NCBI RefSeq assembly: GCF_013520865.1
Contig: NZ_JACDXJ010000001.1
Location: forward strand, 806,001-870,000
Direction of reading: 5' to 3'
Length of the DNA: 64,000 nt
Source of the DNA: Microvirga mediterraneensis
Lineage (GTDB): Bacteria > Pseudomonadota > Alphaproteobacteria > Rhizobiales > Beijerinckiaceae
This document shows, piece by piece, positions 26,005 through 34,391 of the stretch. A program made the position numbers and the translations under genes. Position 1 is the first letter of the stretch. Each line of letters opens with the position of its first letter. Under the pieces are notes generated by a model that worked only from the letters and a program-made list of their open reading frames with translations, was not told where the DNA came from and ran no database searches.

Positions 26005-26033
26005 GAAATGCGTCTCTCGGGCGAGGGCGATTC

Positions 26034-26327
26034 TCAGTCGTCCCACCAATCCCTCGGGCCTTCCTTGCAGCGATAGCCGACGAAGCAGGCCGGTGTGTCG
26101 CGGCTTGGGACGTAAGCCTGCTGGGCATACTCGCCGATCGCGCAGAAGGATCCGTCGCGCACGAACCTGTCATAGGTTTGTCCGCCGGTTCCCAGGACGA
26201 TGGCCCCTCGGGCAAACACCATTTGCTGGTTTGCGCCGCAGGGCATGGCCAGCGTCGACGGGCGCGTCTGGGCCTGCGCGCCCGTCAGAAAGGCGGATGA
26301 CATCAACACGATTACGGCTCGCTTCAT
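26034..26327 (-). CDS. Small secreted four-cysteine protein (copy 2)
   Basis: A 97-aa protein with a signal peptide (MKRAVIVLMSSAFLTGAQAQ) and a mature domain with four cysteines (AMPCGANQ, SFCAIGEY, PACFVGYRC), enough for two disulphides in the periplasm. AGGAGG lies seven bases before the ATG at 26327. It shares the pattern RGAIVLGTGGQTYDRFVRD with the gene at 26411, so the two are tandem paralogs. Function unknown. Confidence 0.78.
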   Translation of the reverse strand: MKRAVIVLMSSAFLTGAQAQTRPSTLAMPCGANQQMVFARGAIVLGTGGQTYDRFVRDGSFCAIGEYAQQAYVPSRDTPACFVGYRCKEGPRDWWDD

Positions 26328-26410
26328 GGGCGGCCTCCTGCCTCGTTGCGGTTGCATGGCGGATTGACTCTGGACCGTTCCCGACCAGGAAGTCCCGCTG
26401 CATCCATGCT

Positions 26411-26701
26411 CTACCGGCCGTTGTCGATCTCGATGGAACGGCAAACTCCTCCGATGGGGCACTGGACCGCATCGGCCGTTCTCACCCAGGCCGGCTGGAC
26501 CGTTTCCTGGAGTGCGCAGAAACTCGAATCTCTGACATAGCGGTCGTAGGTCGTTGGTCCAGTGCGGAGAACGACCGCACCCCGCGAGGCGACGATCCCC
26601 CTGGCCGCGGCACAGGTCATGGTCAAGGTCGTGGCTCCCGTCTGGGCCATCGCGCCGGTCGCGAAGCCGGTCATGATAAGAGACACGAGGACGGACTTCA
26701 T
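26411..26701 (-). CDS. Small secreted four-cysteine protein (copy 1)
   Basis: A 96-aa protein with a signal peptide (MKSVLVSLIMTGFATGAMAQ) and the same mature plan as its neighbour: TMTCAAARG, RGAVVLRTGPTTYDRYVRD, SSFCALQE, and CPIGGVC. The shared RGAxVLxTGxxTYDRxVRD core and four Cys define a small family that I cannot name. The start at 26701 is set by the signal peptide; an in-frame extension to 26842 would run through a palindromic repeat and is rejected. The two genes are 83 bp apart. Confidence 0.78.
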   Translation of the reverse strand: MKSVLVSLIMTGFATGAMAQTGATTLTMTCAAARGIVASRGAVVLRTGPTTYDRYVRDSSFCALQETVQPAWVRTADAVQCPIGGVCRSIEIDNGR

Positions 26702-26788
26702 CGCTTCCCTGCACTTTTCGGAGCAGGATAGCGCAGCCGGATGCCGCCGCTTGATGGAACGGGACAGCCCCTTGACAGTTTCGGCCAC

Positions 26789-26831
26789 AGCATCGGACCC
26801 CCTAAGGGATTCCCCTATCGGGTCCGATGCT
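26789..26831. repeat. Dispersed palindromic repeat
   Basis: Perfect 12-base arms AGCATCGGACCC and GGGTCCGATGCT around a 19-base centre. It lies between the small secreted proteins and the glycosidase operon, 30 bp after the glycosidase stop. Confidence 0.8.
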
Positions 26832-26860
26832 TGTTCTTTCATGCTGCGGGAGATGTCTGG

Positions 26861-28138
26861 TCAGATCCGTCTGCCGAGCACCATGTAGGCCGCGGCGGTC
26901 CAGGAGAAGGTATCGCCGCCCAAGCCTTCGCCTGTCGTCGGATCGAAATACTCGCAGAACCCGGCGCTCTCGATGGCCTGGACGACGGTTTGCTCGATTC
27001 GGCGCGCAAGAGCCTCCGACCCGTTCAGGCGCAAGCCATCGCAGATGAGCCAGTTGATCACCGCCCAGACCGGGCCGCGCCAATAGCGCTTCGGTTCGAA
27101 GGTAGGCGAGAAGGACGGCGTCGAGGGAACGCCGACGAACATGCCGGAAAGCCAGCGCTCGACCTCCGCCACGATGGCTGTCCGCTGAGCATCGTCGAGC
27201 GTCAACGCCACGAGAGGAATGAAGCCCGCCTGGGTGGGCGTTTCGATGTCCCGTCGCGAGATCAGGTCGAGATTGACGAAGCGGGAGAGGTCGGGGCGCC
27301 AGCGGTCGGCAAGACCCGCGCGCAGCCTCTCGTGCATGCGCGAGAGCTCGTCCTTCTCCTCGTCGGTTCCCAATGTTTCGGCCAAGCGCATGAGGTCGGC
27401 GGTCGCACGCGCCAGTATGGCCGTCATCTGCACGTCGGCTATCTTGAAGGGGGCCGCCTCCCATTGCCGCGTCGGGTCCCAGCCGCAATCCCGGTAGGTG
27501 TCGACGAGATGGATGAAGCGCTGGTAATCCTCGTCGCGCGGACGCATGGACGCATCCACATGGCCCGTATCCTTGCGGCGGATCGCGGTCGTGGTGGTGG
27601 TCGGCACGCGGGCGAGCGCCTCGTCCCAGGCCGGCGAGTTGTCGCTTCCGCTCTCCCAGGGGTGAAGGATCGACACAAGGCCGAGCCCTTCAGGATCGCG
27701 CGCATTCAGCCACCAGCGATGCGAGCGCAGGGCCGCCTTGAACAGAACCTTCGTCCGCTCCGTCGCGCCCGCCGTGCCGGCTGCGAGAGCCGCCTCGTGA
27801 ACGTGGCGAAGCGCCATGCCGAAGACCGCCGGCTGGGTGATGCCCGAGGTCGGAACACGATGCCGCGTGCCCCATACGTCCGGGCCGGGAAAATAGGTGT
27901 CGCTCGGGGCGTGGAACACGATGTGCGGGATCATGCCGTCGTCCCATTGGCCTTCGATCAGCCGCTCCAGCTCGCGATAGGCGCGGTCCACGTCGAACAC
28001 CGCGAAGCCCATCGCCACGAAGGCGGAATCCCAGTTCCACTGGAACGGGTAGAGCCGGTCGGTTGGCACCGTGTAACCGCCGCGATCGTTGCGCGCGAGA
28101 ATGGCGCGCGCGGCGTCTTCCTTCGGAAGCATGGTCAT
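26861..28138 (-). CDS. GH63-like (MGH1-type) cytoplasmic glycoside hydrolase
   Basis: A 425-aa (alpha/alpha)6-barrel glycosidase without signal peptide. Typical motifs are YPFQWNWDSAFVAMGF near the N-terminus, GQWDDGMIPHIVFH, and PKRYWRGPVWAVINWL near the C-terminus. The last is shared by clan GH-G enzymes, including trehalase, mannosylglycerate hydrolase and glucosylglycerate hydrolase. The closest plan by size is the mannosyl/glucosylglycerate hydrolase type. It is the last gene of a LacI-ABC operon, so it likely cleaves the imported glycoside. ATG 28138 with AAGGA seven bases upstream is chosen. Substrate is inferred, not proven. Confidence 0.82.
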   Translation of the reverse strand: MTMLPKEDAARAILARNDRGGYTVPTDRLYPFQWNWDSAFVAMGFAVFDVDRAYRELERLIEGQWDDGMIPHIVFHAPSDTYFPGPDVWGTRHRVPTSGITQPAVFGMALRHVHEAALAAGTAGATERTKVLFKAALRSHRWWLNARDPEGLGLVSILHPWESGSDNSPAWDEALARVPTTTTTAIRRKDTGHVDASMRPRDEDYQRFIHLVDTYRDCGWDPTRQWEAAPFKIADVQMTAILARATADLMRLAETLGTDEEKDELSRMHERLRAGLADRWRPDLSRFVNLDLISRRDIETPTQAGFIPLVALTLDDAQRTAIVAEVERWLSGMFVGVPSTPSFSPTFEPKRYWRGPVWAVINWLICDGLRLNGSEALARRIEQTVVQAIESAGFCEYFDPTTGEGLGGDTFSWTAAAYMVLGRRI

Positions 28139-28162
28139 CTCAAAATCCTTCAATTCGAAAGT

Positions 28163-29209
28163 TCAGGCCCGGGCGAGGGCGCGTCCGGTGGTGCCGTCGA
28201 TCCAGGTCATCCGCGCGGGATCCACGGTCAGTCCCACGCGCTCGCCGGCATTCACCTTCGCCGTCGGCGGCGCGACGATGCGGGCGAGCTGGCCGTCGAT
28301 GGCGCCCGTAAGAAGCAGGTGCGAGCCCATGGGCTCCACCACGCGCACGTCGAAGGGAATGCCCGAGCCGTTGGGTCCAAGACTCGCATCTTCGCCGCGC
28401 AACCCGAGTTCCAGGTTCTGCCCTGTCGGGCAGGGGAGAGTTGCATCGCCGATCCGCGCGATGCCGTGGCTGCATTGAACCTTGATGAAGTTCATGGGCG
28501 GGGAGCCGATGAAGCCGCCGACGAAGCGGGTGGCGGGCGTGGCGTAGATTTCGAGCGGCGCGCCGATCTGCTCGATCTTGCCGCCATACATGACGGCGAT
28601 GCGGTCGGCGAGGCCCATGGCCTCGGTCTGGTCATGCGTCACGTAGATCGTCGTGGTTCCGGCTTCGCGCAGAACCGCCTTCAGCTCCGTGCGCATTTCC
28701 AGCCGCAGGAGCGCGTCGAGATTGGAAAGCGGTTCGTCCATGAGCAGCACGGCCGGTTCGACGGCGAGCGCGCGTGCCACCGCCACGCGCTGGCGCTGAC
28801 CTCCCGAGAGTTTCGCCGGATATCGGTCGAGATAGCTCTCGATGTGGAGCAGGGCCGCCGCGCGTTCGACCTTGCGTTTCACCTCCGCCTGCGGGGTCTT
28901 CTGCATCCGCAGCCCGAAGGCGACGTTCTCGAACACGGTCATGTGCGGGAAGACGGCATAGTTCTGGAACACCATCGCCAGCCCGCGCTTGCGTGGCGCG
29001 AGGGTGCTTACATCCTGCCCTCCGATGACGACGCGGCCGGCGCTTTGCGTCTCGAGGCCGGCAATGATGCGCAAAAGCGTGGTCTTCCCACAGCCGGAGG
29101 GGCCCAGCAGGGCCACGAACTCGCCGTCGTTCACGGTGAGCGAGACTTCCTGCAGGGCACGGAAGGAGCCGAACTCCTTGACGACGCGATCGATGACGAT
29201 GTCAGCCAT
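28163..29209 (-). CDS. ABC transporter ATPase (MalK/UgpC type)
   Basis: A 348-aa nucleotide-binding subunit: Walker A LLGPSGCGKTTLLRI, Q-loop VFQNYAVFPHM, signature LSGGQRQRVAVARAL, Walker B AVLLMDEPLSNLD, H-loop YVTHDQTEAMG. The long C-terminal region (about residues 235-348) is the TOBE domain typical of carbohydrate importers (CUT1). ATG 29209 (MADIVIDRV) is preferred to 29242. It energises the two permeases encoded just upstream, and ends 24 bp before the glycosidase gene. Confidence 0.93.
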   Translation of the reverse strand: MADIVIDRVVKEFGSFRALQEVSLTVNDGEFVALLGPSGCGKTTLLRIIAGLETQSAGRVVIGGQDVSTLAPRKRGLAMVFQNYAVFPHMTVFENVAFGLRMQKTPQAEVKRKVERAAALLHIESYLDRYPAKLSGGQRQRVAVARALAVEPAVLLMDEPLSNLDALLRLEMRTELKAVLREAGTTTIYVTHDQTEAMGLADRIAVMYGGKIEQIGAPLEIYATPATRFVGGFIGSPPMNFIKVQCSHGIARIGDATLPCPTGQNLELGLRGEDASLGPNGSGIPFDVRVVEPMGSHLLLTGAIDGQLARIVAPPTAKVNAGERVGLTVDPARMTWIDGTTGRALARA

Positions 29210-29220
29210 GAGGTGATCCG

Positions 29221-30081
29221 TTACTTGCTGGCGATGCCCCACACCGCGAAGAGGTATCGTCTCACGGCGAAGATGAAGAGCACGGAGGGGATGATGAGAA
29301 TGAAGCCGCCGGCGAAGCGGTAATGCAGCGGGCTCTCGGCCAGGATGCGGAGCAGATAGGCGGTGAGCGTGCGCTCGCGCACGGTGAGGATCGAGGCGGC
29401 GAACACCTCGTTCCAGGAGATCACGAAGGCGAAGATCGCGGTGGCGGCCAGGCCGGGCAGGGCGAGTGGCAGAACCACCTTCATGAAGGCCTGGAATCGC
29501 GTGCAGCCGAACACCCAGGCGGCCTCCTCGTATTCGCGCGGAATGCCCATGAACAGGCTCTGCGTGACGAGGGCCGCGAAGGGCAGGGCCAGCACGGTGT
29601 GAATGAGCGAGACGCCGAAGGGCGTATCGTAGAGACCGAGGCGGATGAACGACACGGTGAGCGGCAGCGCCAGGATGGCGAGCGGGAAGGCGCGGGTGAG
29701 GAGGACGAGCAGCCGGTATGCGTTCTGCCCGCGGAAGGTATAGCGCGCCAGCGCATAGCCGGCGGGAGCGCCGAGCGCGATGGAGAACACCACGGTCAGC
29801 CCGGCGGCGATGAGCGAGTTGACGAGGGCATTGAACACGCCCTCGATGGCGAGAAACTGGCTCATGGCCGCGAAGGACAGGTCCGACGGCCAGATCGATT
29901 TCGGCCAGCGGAACACGCCGAGCCTGCCGCCGAAGGCACCAAGCGCCACGAGATAGATCGGCACCAGCACCCAGGCGATCAGCACGGCGAGGCCTGTCCA
30001 GAGAAGCAGGCGCCGTGCCGAGGGAAGGGCCATGCCGCGGCTCGGTGCAGCGGGTTCGAGTTCTGAAGCGCTGGTCGTCAT
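29221..30081 (-). CDS. Sugar ABC transporter permease (MalG type)
   Basis: A 286-aa inner-membrane subunit with six hydrophobic helices. The EAA loop that contacts the ATPase is EYEEAAWVFGCTRFQAFMKV followed by LPLALPGL. The first 25 residues (MTTSASELEPAAPSRG) are cytoplasmic. Its ATG overlaps the stop of the upstream permease by four bases (30078-30081), indicating translational coupling. It belongs to the CUT1 importer of this operon. Confidence 0.92.
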   Translation of the reverse strand: MTTSASELEPAAPSRGMALPSARRLLLWTGLAVLIAWVLVPIYLVALGAFGGRLGVFRWPKSIWPSDLSFAAMSQFLAIEGVFNALVNSLIAAGLTVVFSIALGAPAGYALARYTFRGQNAYRLLVLLTRAFPLAILALPLTVSFIRLGLYDTPFGVSLIHTVLALPFAALVTQSLFMGIPREYEEAAWVFGCTRFQAFMKVVLPLALPGLAATAIFAFVISWNEVFAASILTVRERTLTAYLLRILAESPLHYRFAGGFILIIPSVLFIFAVRRYLFAVWGIASK

Positions 30082-30929
30082 GGGAGCTGCTCCGGACGCG
30101 TCCTCAGCACGCGCAGGTAAAGAGCCGTTGCGGCGAGAGAGATCGCCATGATGAGCACCGCATAGGCGGCGGCGACGCCGTAATTCTGGTTGTCGTTCTG
30201 CCAGACATAGGCTTCGCCTGCGAGAACCGGGAAGTTGCGGCCGCCGAGCGCATAGACGACGGCGAAGACCTCGAAGGCGAGGACCGTGCGCAGGATCAGG
30301 GCCGATTGCAGGCTGGGCTTCAGAAGCGGCAGGGTAATCCGGGTGAAGCGCGTCCAGGGCTTGGCGCCGAAGATTTCGGCCGCTTCCGCAAATTCCTTCG
30401 GGATCAGCTGCAGTCCCGCGATCAGGATCACCAGCACGATGGCGGTGGCGCGCCAGAGCTCCGCGAGCACGATGGCGAAGAACAGGGCAACGGGCGTTTC
30501 CTGCGAGAGCCAACCGGTCGGTCCCTGGATGAGGCCGAGAGCGTAGAGCGCGGAGTTCAGGTAGCCCGTGTTCTGGAGCAGGGCGAGCCAGGCGAGGCCG
30601 GCTGCGAGGTCCGAGATTCCGAGCGGAATGGTGAGCACCCACAGGACCAGGTCGCGGCCTTTGTCGAGCTTCGTCACCATGGTGGCCATGCCGAGCGCCA
30701 GAACGACCTGGAGCGGCACGACCACGAGGGTGAGCAGGAACGTGTTCTTGATGGCGAGCGCGAAATTCAGGTCGCCGGCCATGCGCTGGTAGTTTTCGAG
30801 CGAGAAGCCTTCGCCGGCGGAAAACGACAGCCAGATCGTCTGCACGAGCGGCACGAGAAAGAGAGCTCCGAGAAAGACGACCGATGGCGCGATCAGCGCA
30901 TAGGGAATCCAGGATGTGCGCGCAGGCAT
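30078..30929 (-). CDS. Sugar ABC transporter permease (MalF/UgpA type)
   Basis: A 283-aa membrane subunit with six helices, beginning MPARTSWIPYALIAPSVVFL. The EAA loop is EFAEAAEIFGAKPWTRFTRI followed by TLPLLKPSL. It pairs with the next permease to form the transmembrane channel of the importer and follows the binding protein gene by 67 bp. Confidence 0.92.
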   Translation of the reverse strand: MPARTSWIPYALIAPSVVFLGALFLVPLVQTIWLSFSAGEGFSLENYQRMAGDLNFALAIKNTFLLTLVVVPLQVVLALGMATMVTKLDKGRDLVLWVLTIPLGISDLAAGLAWLALLQNTGYLNSALYALGLIQGPTGWLSQETPVALFFAIVLAELWRATAIVLVILIAGLQLIPKEFAEAAEIFGAKPWTRFTRITLPLLKPSLQSALILRTVLAFEVFAVVYALGGRNFPVLAGEAYVWQNDNQNYGVAAAYAVLIMAISLAATALYLRVLRTRPEQLP

Positions 30930-30996
30930 GAAGCCGCTCCACTCGCGAGGGGAGGGCCCGGCGGAAACGGAATCCGCCGGGCTTTACATGTCAGTG

Positions 30997-32280
30997 TTAT
31001 TGGACCGAGCAGGCGCCTTGGCTCGGCTTGTCCGGAGCCCAGCAGGGGGCGCCGGTTTCCTTCATGAGCGTATCGAGAACCTTCGCCTGCGCCTCGAGCA
31101 CGTCCTTGACCGGTTCGTTGCGCAGCACGATGCGCTGGAACGAGTCCATGTAGACCTTGTTGAACTCGCCGCCCTTGGCGCCGAGGCCCACGGGCAGGAG
31201 CGACACGAGCGCGTCCTTGGCGTTCTGCGTCGCGGCCACCGCGCCGGCGAGCGCCTTGATGCCGGGCGCGAGGTTCGCCGGCAGCTCCGCCTTCACGACC
31301 GGGAAGAAGCCGACTTCGGCGGCCGTCGCCAGCTGCGTCTCGGGCTTGGTCAGGTGCTCGATCACCGCCACGGCGCCCGCGCGGTTCGGCGCATCCTTCG
31401 GGATGGCGAGACCGGCGATCACCGGCATGTAGCCGCGTCCCTTCGGGCCGGCCGGCGCCGGGAAGGCGACGAACTGGTCGGGCTGCAGGGTGAGCGCTTC
31501 CTTCACGCGAGCGATGTGATCCCACGCGATCCACACCTCGCCCGAGAGCAGCGGCTCCTGCATGAAGTTGTAGTTGGTCGAATTGGGATTCGACACCGCC
31601 CACAGGTCCTTCAGCGCGTTCCATCCGGCTTCCGCATCGGGCGACTTGAAGGTCGTAACCACGCCGCCGGTGAAGGACGGGTAGAAATAACCCTGGAAGA
31701 ACCGCGGCAGGAGGCCCGTCGGACCGGCCGGGAAGCCGAGGCGGCGCTGGCCGGTCTTGTCGACGATGTTCTTGCCCCATTGCTGGAGCTGCGCATAGGT
31801 GAGGGTGTTCACGTCCGCGCCGGCCGGCAGGTATTGCAGCGCCTGCTTGTTGGCGACCATCACGTAGGTGGCCTGCATCCACGGGATGTATTGCTGCTGG
31901 CCCGTGCCGAGCTTGCCGAGATCCATCAGGCTTGCGGGAATGCCGCGATCGGTCAGCTTCGCCGCGACATCGTCGACGGACTGGAGATCGGCCGGAACGT
32001 GCGGCTGCAATTCGCCGTGCAGCGCACCGACGACGCTCGCCGTGCGCTTGCCGGCCTGCGTCTCCGCTTTCATGCGGACGGCAAAGGCGGGCGGCTCATC
32101 GACCACGTAGGTGGTCTTGCCGGCGATGCCTTTCAGCAGAACCTCGCGGACCTTCGTCGCTTCCTCGATGGGACGAAGCTGCGTCGAGTAAAAAATCGTT
32201 TCCTGCGCCTGAGCGACCGTGAGCCCACCGAACAGGGCTGCCGCGGCGGCGATGGCGCGAAGCGATACCGGATGCTTCAT
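30997..32280 (-). CDS. ABC transporter substrate-binding protein (extracellular, family 1)
   Basis: A 427-aa periplasmic protein. A Sec signal peptide (LRAIAAAAALFGGLTVAQAQE) is followed by a two-lobe binding fold with PLLSGEVWIAWDHIARVKEA and GYMPVIAGLAIPKDAPN. It presents the sugar to the permeases. A strong ribosome site, GGAGGAAGGA, precedes the ATG at 32280. In-frame upstream codons reaching 32469 overlap lacI and are not used. The C-terminus contains a Cys pair (CWAPDKPSQGAC) that could form a disulphide. Confidence 0.92.
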   Translation of the reverse strand: MKHPVSLRAIAAAAALFGGLTVAQAQETIFYSTQLRPIEEATKVREVLLKGIAGKTTYVVDEPPAFAVRMKAETQAGKRTASVVGALHGELQPHVPADLQSVDDVAAKLTDRGIPASLMDLGKLGTGQQQYIPWMQATYVMVANKQALQYLPAGADVNTLTYAQLQQWGKNIVDKTGQRRLGFPAGPTGLLPRFFQGYFYPSFTGGVVTTFKSPDAEAGWNALKDLWAVSNPNSTNYNFMQEPLLSGEVWIAWDHIARVKEALTLQPDQFVAFPAPAGPKGRGYMPVIAGLAIPKDAPNRAGAVAVIEHLTKPETQLATAAEVGFFPVVKAELPANLAPGIKALAGAVAATQNAKDALVSLLPVGLGAKGGEFNKVYMDSFQRIVLRNEPVKDVLEAQAKVLDTLMKETGAPCWAPDKPSQGACSVQ

Positions 32281-32347
32281 TTCCTTCCTCCATCGGTCCC
32301 TTCTTGGTGCCGCTCGACCCGGGGCCGGAAGATCGAGGGCGTCAAAC

Positions 32348-33355
32348 TCAGTTGGCCGGTCCGTGGGTGGCCCTCGGAACCTGCCGAACCGGCAGAACGG
32401 TTTGCAACTCGCGGGCGTCGCGTCCGCCGAGCCGTGCGATGAGCATCTCGGCCAATTGTCGGCCCACATCGGGAGCGGCGATTTCCATGCTCGACAGGGG
32501 CGGATCGGTGAAAGCCGCGGAGGGCAGATTGTCGTGGCCGATCACCGCGATATCGCGCCCGGCGGTGAAGCCGTGCTCCTTGAGCGCGCTCAGGGCGCCG
32601 ATCGCCATGCTGTCGGTCGCGCACAGCAGGGCCGTGGGAGGCGCGCTCTGCCCGAGCAGCCATTGCGCGGCCTCGTAGCCGCCTTCCTCCGTCGGCTGCG
32701 CCGTGTATTCGAGCGCTTCCGGGGAGCCGATCTCGTCGAGCGCCGCAAGCCAGCCCTTGCGGCGCAAATGCGCGAAGGTGAGGTCCTGCGGCGCCGCGAT
32801 ATGGGCGATGCGTCGATGGCCCATGGATGCGAGCTTTTGGGCCGCTTCCCTGAAACCGGCCTCGCCGTCGCCGTCGATGAAGGCGTGCTCGTCCGATCTC
32901 GCAGTCCTGCCATGGGTCACGAAGGGGATGCCGCGTTCCTTCAGGAAGGCAACGCGCTCGTCCTCGAGCCTTGTGCGCACCACGATCACCGCATCGGCTC
33001 GGCGCCCGTCCAGGAGCCGCCGATAGGTATCCATCTCGCCCCCGCGTCCGGCGATGGGCAGCAGCATCAAGTCGAGGCCTTCCTCGGCCAATCGCTGCCC
33101 GCAGGCGGCCAGCATGTTCAGGAAGATGGGAGGGCCGAACCGGCCCGGCTCCGTCGGCAGGGTCACGGCTACCGCTTCGGCCTTGCGTCGCCGCAGGCTG
33201 CGGGCTGCCGGGTTGGGACGGTAGTTCATGGCCTGGGCTGCCGCCAGAACGCGCTCGCGCGTGGCCGGAGCCACGTCGGAATAGCCGTCGAGGGCCCGCG
33301 ATACCGTGGTGATCGACAGACCGAGCGATTGCGCGAGAAGCTTCAGGTTCGACAC
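32348..33355 (-). CDS. LacI family transcriptional repressor
   Basis: A 335-aa regulator. The N-terminal helix-turn-helix and hinge are standard (LKLLAQSLGLSITTVSRALD, then RERVLAAAQAMNYRPNPAAR), followed by a periplasmic-binding-protein-like sugar domain with ATDSMAIGALSALKEHG and IGHDNLP. First gene of the glycoside uptake operon. A perfect 14-bp LacI-type palindrome lies 36 bp upstream, so it most likely represses its own operon until the imported sugar or a product binds. Confidence 0.93.
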   Translation of the reverse strand: MSNLKLLAQSLGLSITTVSRALDGYSDVAPATRERVLAAAQAMNYRPNPAARSLRRRKAEAVAVTLPTEPGRFGPPIFLNMLAACGQRLAEEGLDLMLLPIAGRGGEMDTYRRLLDGRRADAVIVVRTRLEDERVAFLKERGIPFVTHGRTARSDEHAFIDGDGEAGFREAAQKLASMGHRRIAHIAAPQDLTFAHLRRKGWLAALDEIGSPEALEYTAQPTEEGGYEAAQWLLGQSAPPTALLCATDSMAIGALSALKEHGFTAGRDIAVIGHDNLPSAAFTDPPLSSMEIAAPDVGRQLAEMLIARLGGRDARELQTVLPVRQVPRATHGPAN

Positions 33356-33390
33356 GGAGGAATGCTCTCCTTACGTCTTCAATTCAATCT

Positions 33391-33404
33391 CCAAAACGTT
33401 TTGG
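33391..33404 (-). promoter_or_regulatory. LacI-family operator
   Basis: CCAAAACGTTTTGG is a perfect 14-bp palindrome with the central CG typical of LacI/GalR boxes. It lies 36 bp upstream of the lacI start codon, in the only sizeable gap before the six-gene operon. It is probably the autoregulatory site. Confidence 0.85.
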
Positions 33405-33626
33405 GAAGTCAATATCCCGATCTCGGCCCTTAGTCTAAGGTCTTATGGGAGCCAAGCCGCCAGCGTACATTTCTTGCCGTAAGGGAAGGCAATCCCCGAC
33501 CGGAGAGTCCAGATATCAGCGGCAAAACGGACGGATCAAAACTTCTGCATCCGGTAAAATGAGCTCCGCTATGGGTCCCATGCCCCGGCATGTATAATCC
33601 CGGCCTCGAGACCCGGAGGACGCGAG

Positions 33627-34382
33627 ATGGCGAAAGACCCGACCCTGCCCGTCGACCATGACGCTCGCTCTCTGGCCAAGAGACTGATGCGCACGGCCCG
33701 ATCCGGTGCGCTCGCCACCAACGATGCGGAGAGCGGAATGCCCTTCGCGAGCCTCGTTCAGGTCGGAACGGATCTCGACGGCTCACCCCTCATCCTCACC
33801 TCGCAGCTTTCAGTGCATACGAGGCTGATGGAGGCCGATCCACGCTGCTCCCTGCTCCTGTCCTCCATCGGCAAGGGCGATCCGCTGGCGCATCCGCGCC
33901 TGACCCTGCAGGCGACGGCGGAGCGCCTCGACCGGGAGACGGACGATGCGAAGAAGATCCGCCGCCGATACCTGCTGCAGCATCCCAAGGCCGAGCTCTA
34001 TGTGGATTTCCCGGATTTCAGCTTCTGGCGCCTCAAGGTCTCGTCCGGCAGCCTCAACGGCGGATTCGGCCGGGCCTATCGCATGACGGCCGGGGACCTG
34101 CTCGCCGACATGTCCGAGTTCTTCGATTTCTACGACTTCGAAGCCGGCGCCATCGACCACATGAATGCCGAGCATTCTGACGCGGTCGCGCTCTATGCCA
34201 CCCAGCTTTGCGGGGGCCGAGAGGGCGTCTGGCATCTCATCGGGATCGACCCCGAAGGCATCCAGCTGGCCCTGGGCGACGACATCCTGCGCCTGTCCTT
34301 CCCGAAGCCCCTGACGGGACCGCACGAGGTGCGTCCCATGCTCATCCGGCTTGCGAACGAGGCCCGGAGCAGGGCTGCATGA
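33627..34382 (+). CDS. HugZ-like FMN-binding split-barrel protein
   Basis: A 251-aa cytoplasmic protein. The first part is a pyridoxamine-5'-phosphate-oxidase-like split barrel (RSGALATNDAESGMPFASLV, then DPRCSLLLSSIGKGDPLAHP). The last 80 residues form a DUF2470-type domain with IDHMNAEHSDAVALYA. This two-domain plan is that of HugZ/HutZ proteins, some of which bind and break down heme. Heme activity here is only a family-based suggestion. Ribosome site GGAGGACGCGAG precedes ATG 33627. Confidence 0.82.
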   Translation: MAKDPTLPVDHDARSLAKRLMRTARSGALATNDAESGMPFASLVQVGTDLDGSPLILTSQLSVHTRLMEADPRCSLLLSSIGKGDPLAHPRLTLQATAERLDRETDDAKKIRRRYLLQHPKAELYVDFPDFSFWRLKVSSGSLNGGFGRAYRMTAGDLLADMSEFFDFYDFEAGAIDHMNAEHSDAVALYATQLCGGREGVWHLIGIDPEGIQLALGDDILRLSFPKPLTGPHEVRPMLIRLANEARSRAA

Positions 34383-34391
34383 TCATTACGG

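Noticed and set aside
26741..29323. Plus-strand frame of 860 codons antisense to the glycosidase and ABC ATPase
   Set aside because: Both minus-strand proteins are complete with clear motifs; the plus frame is a composition artefact of GC-rich third positions.
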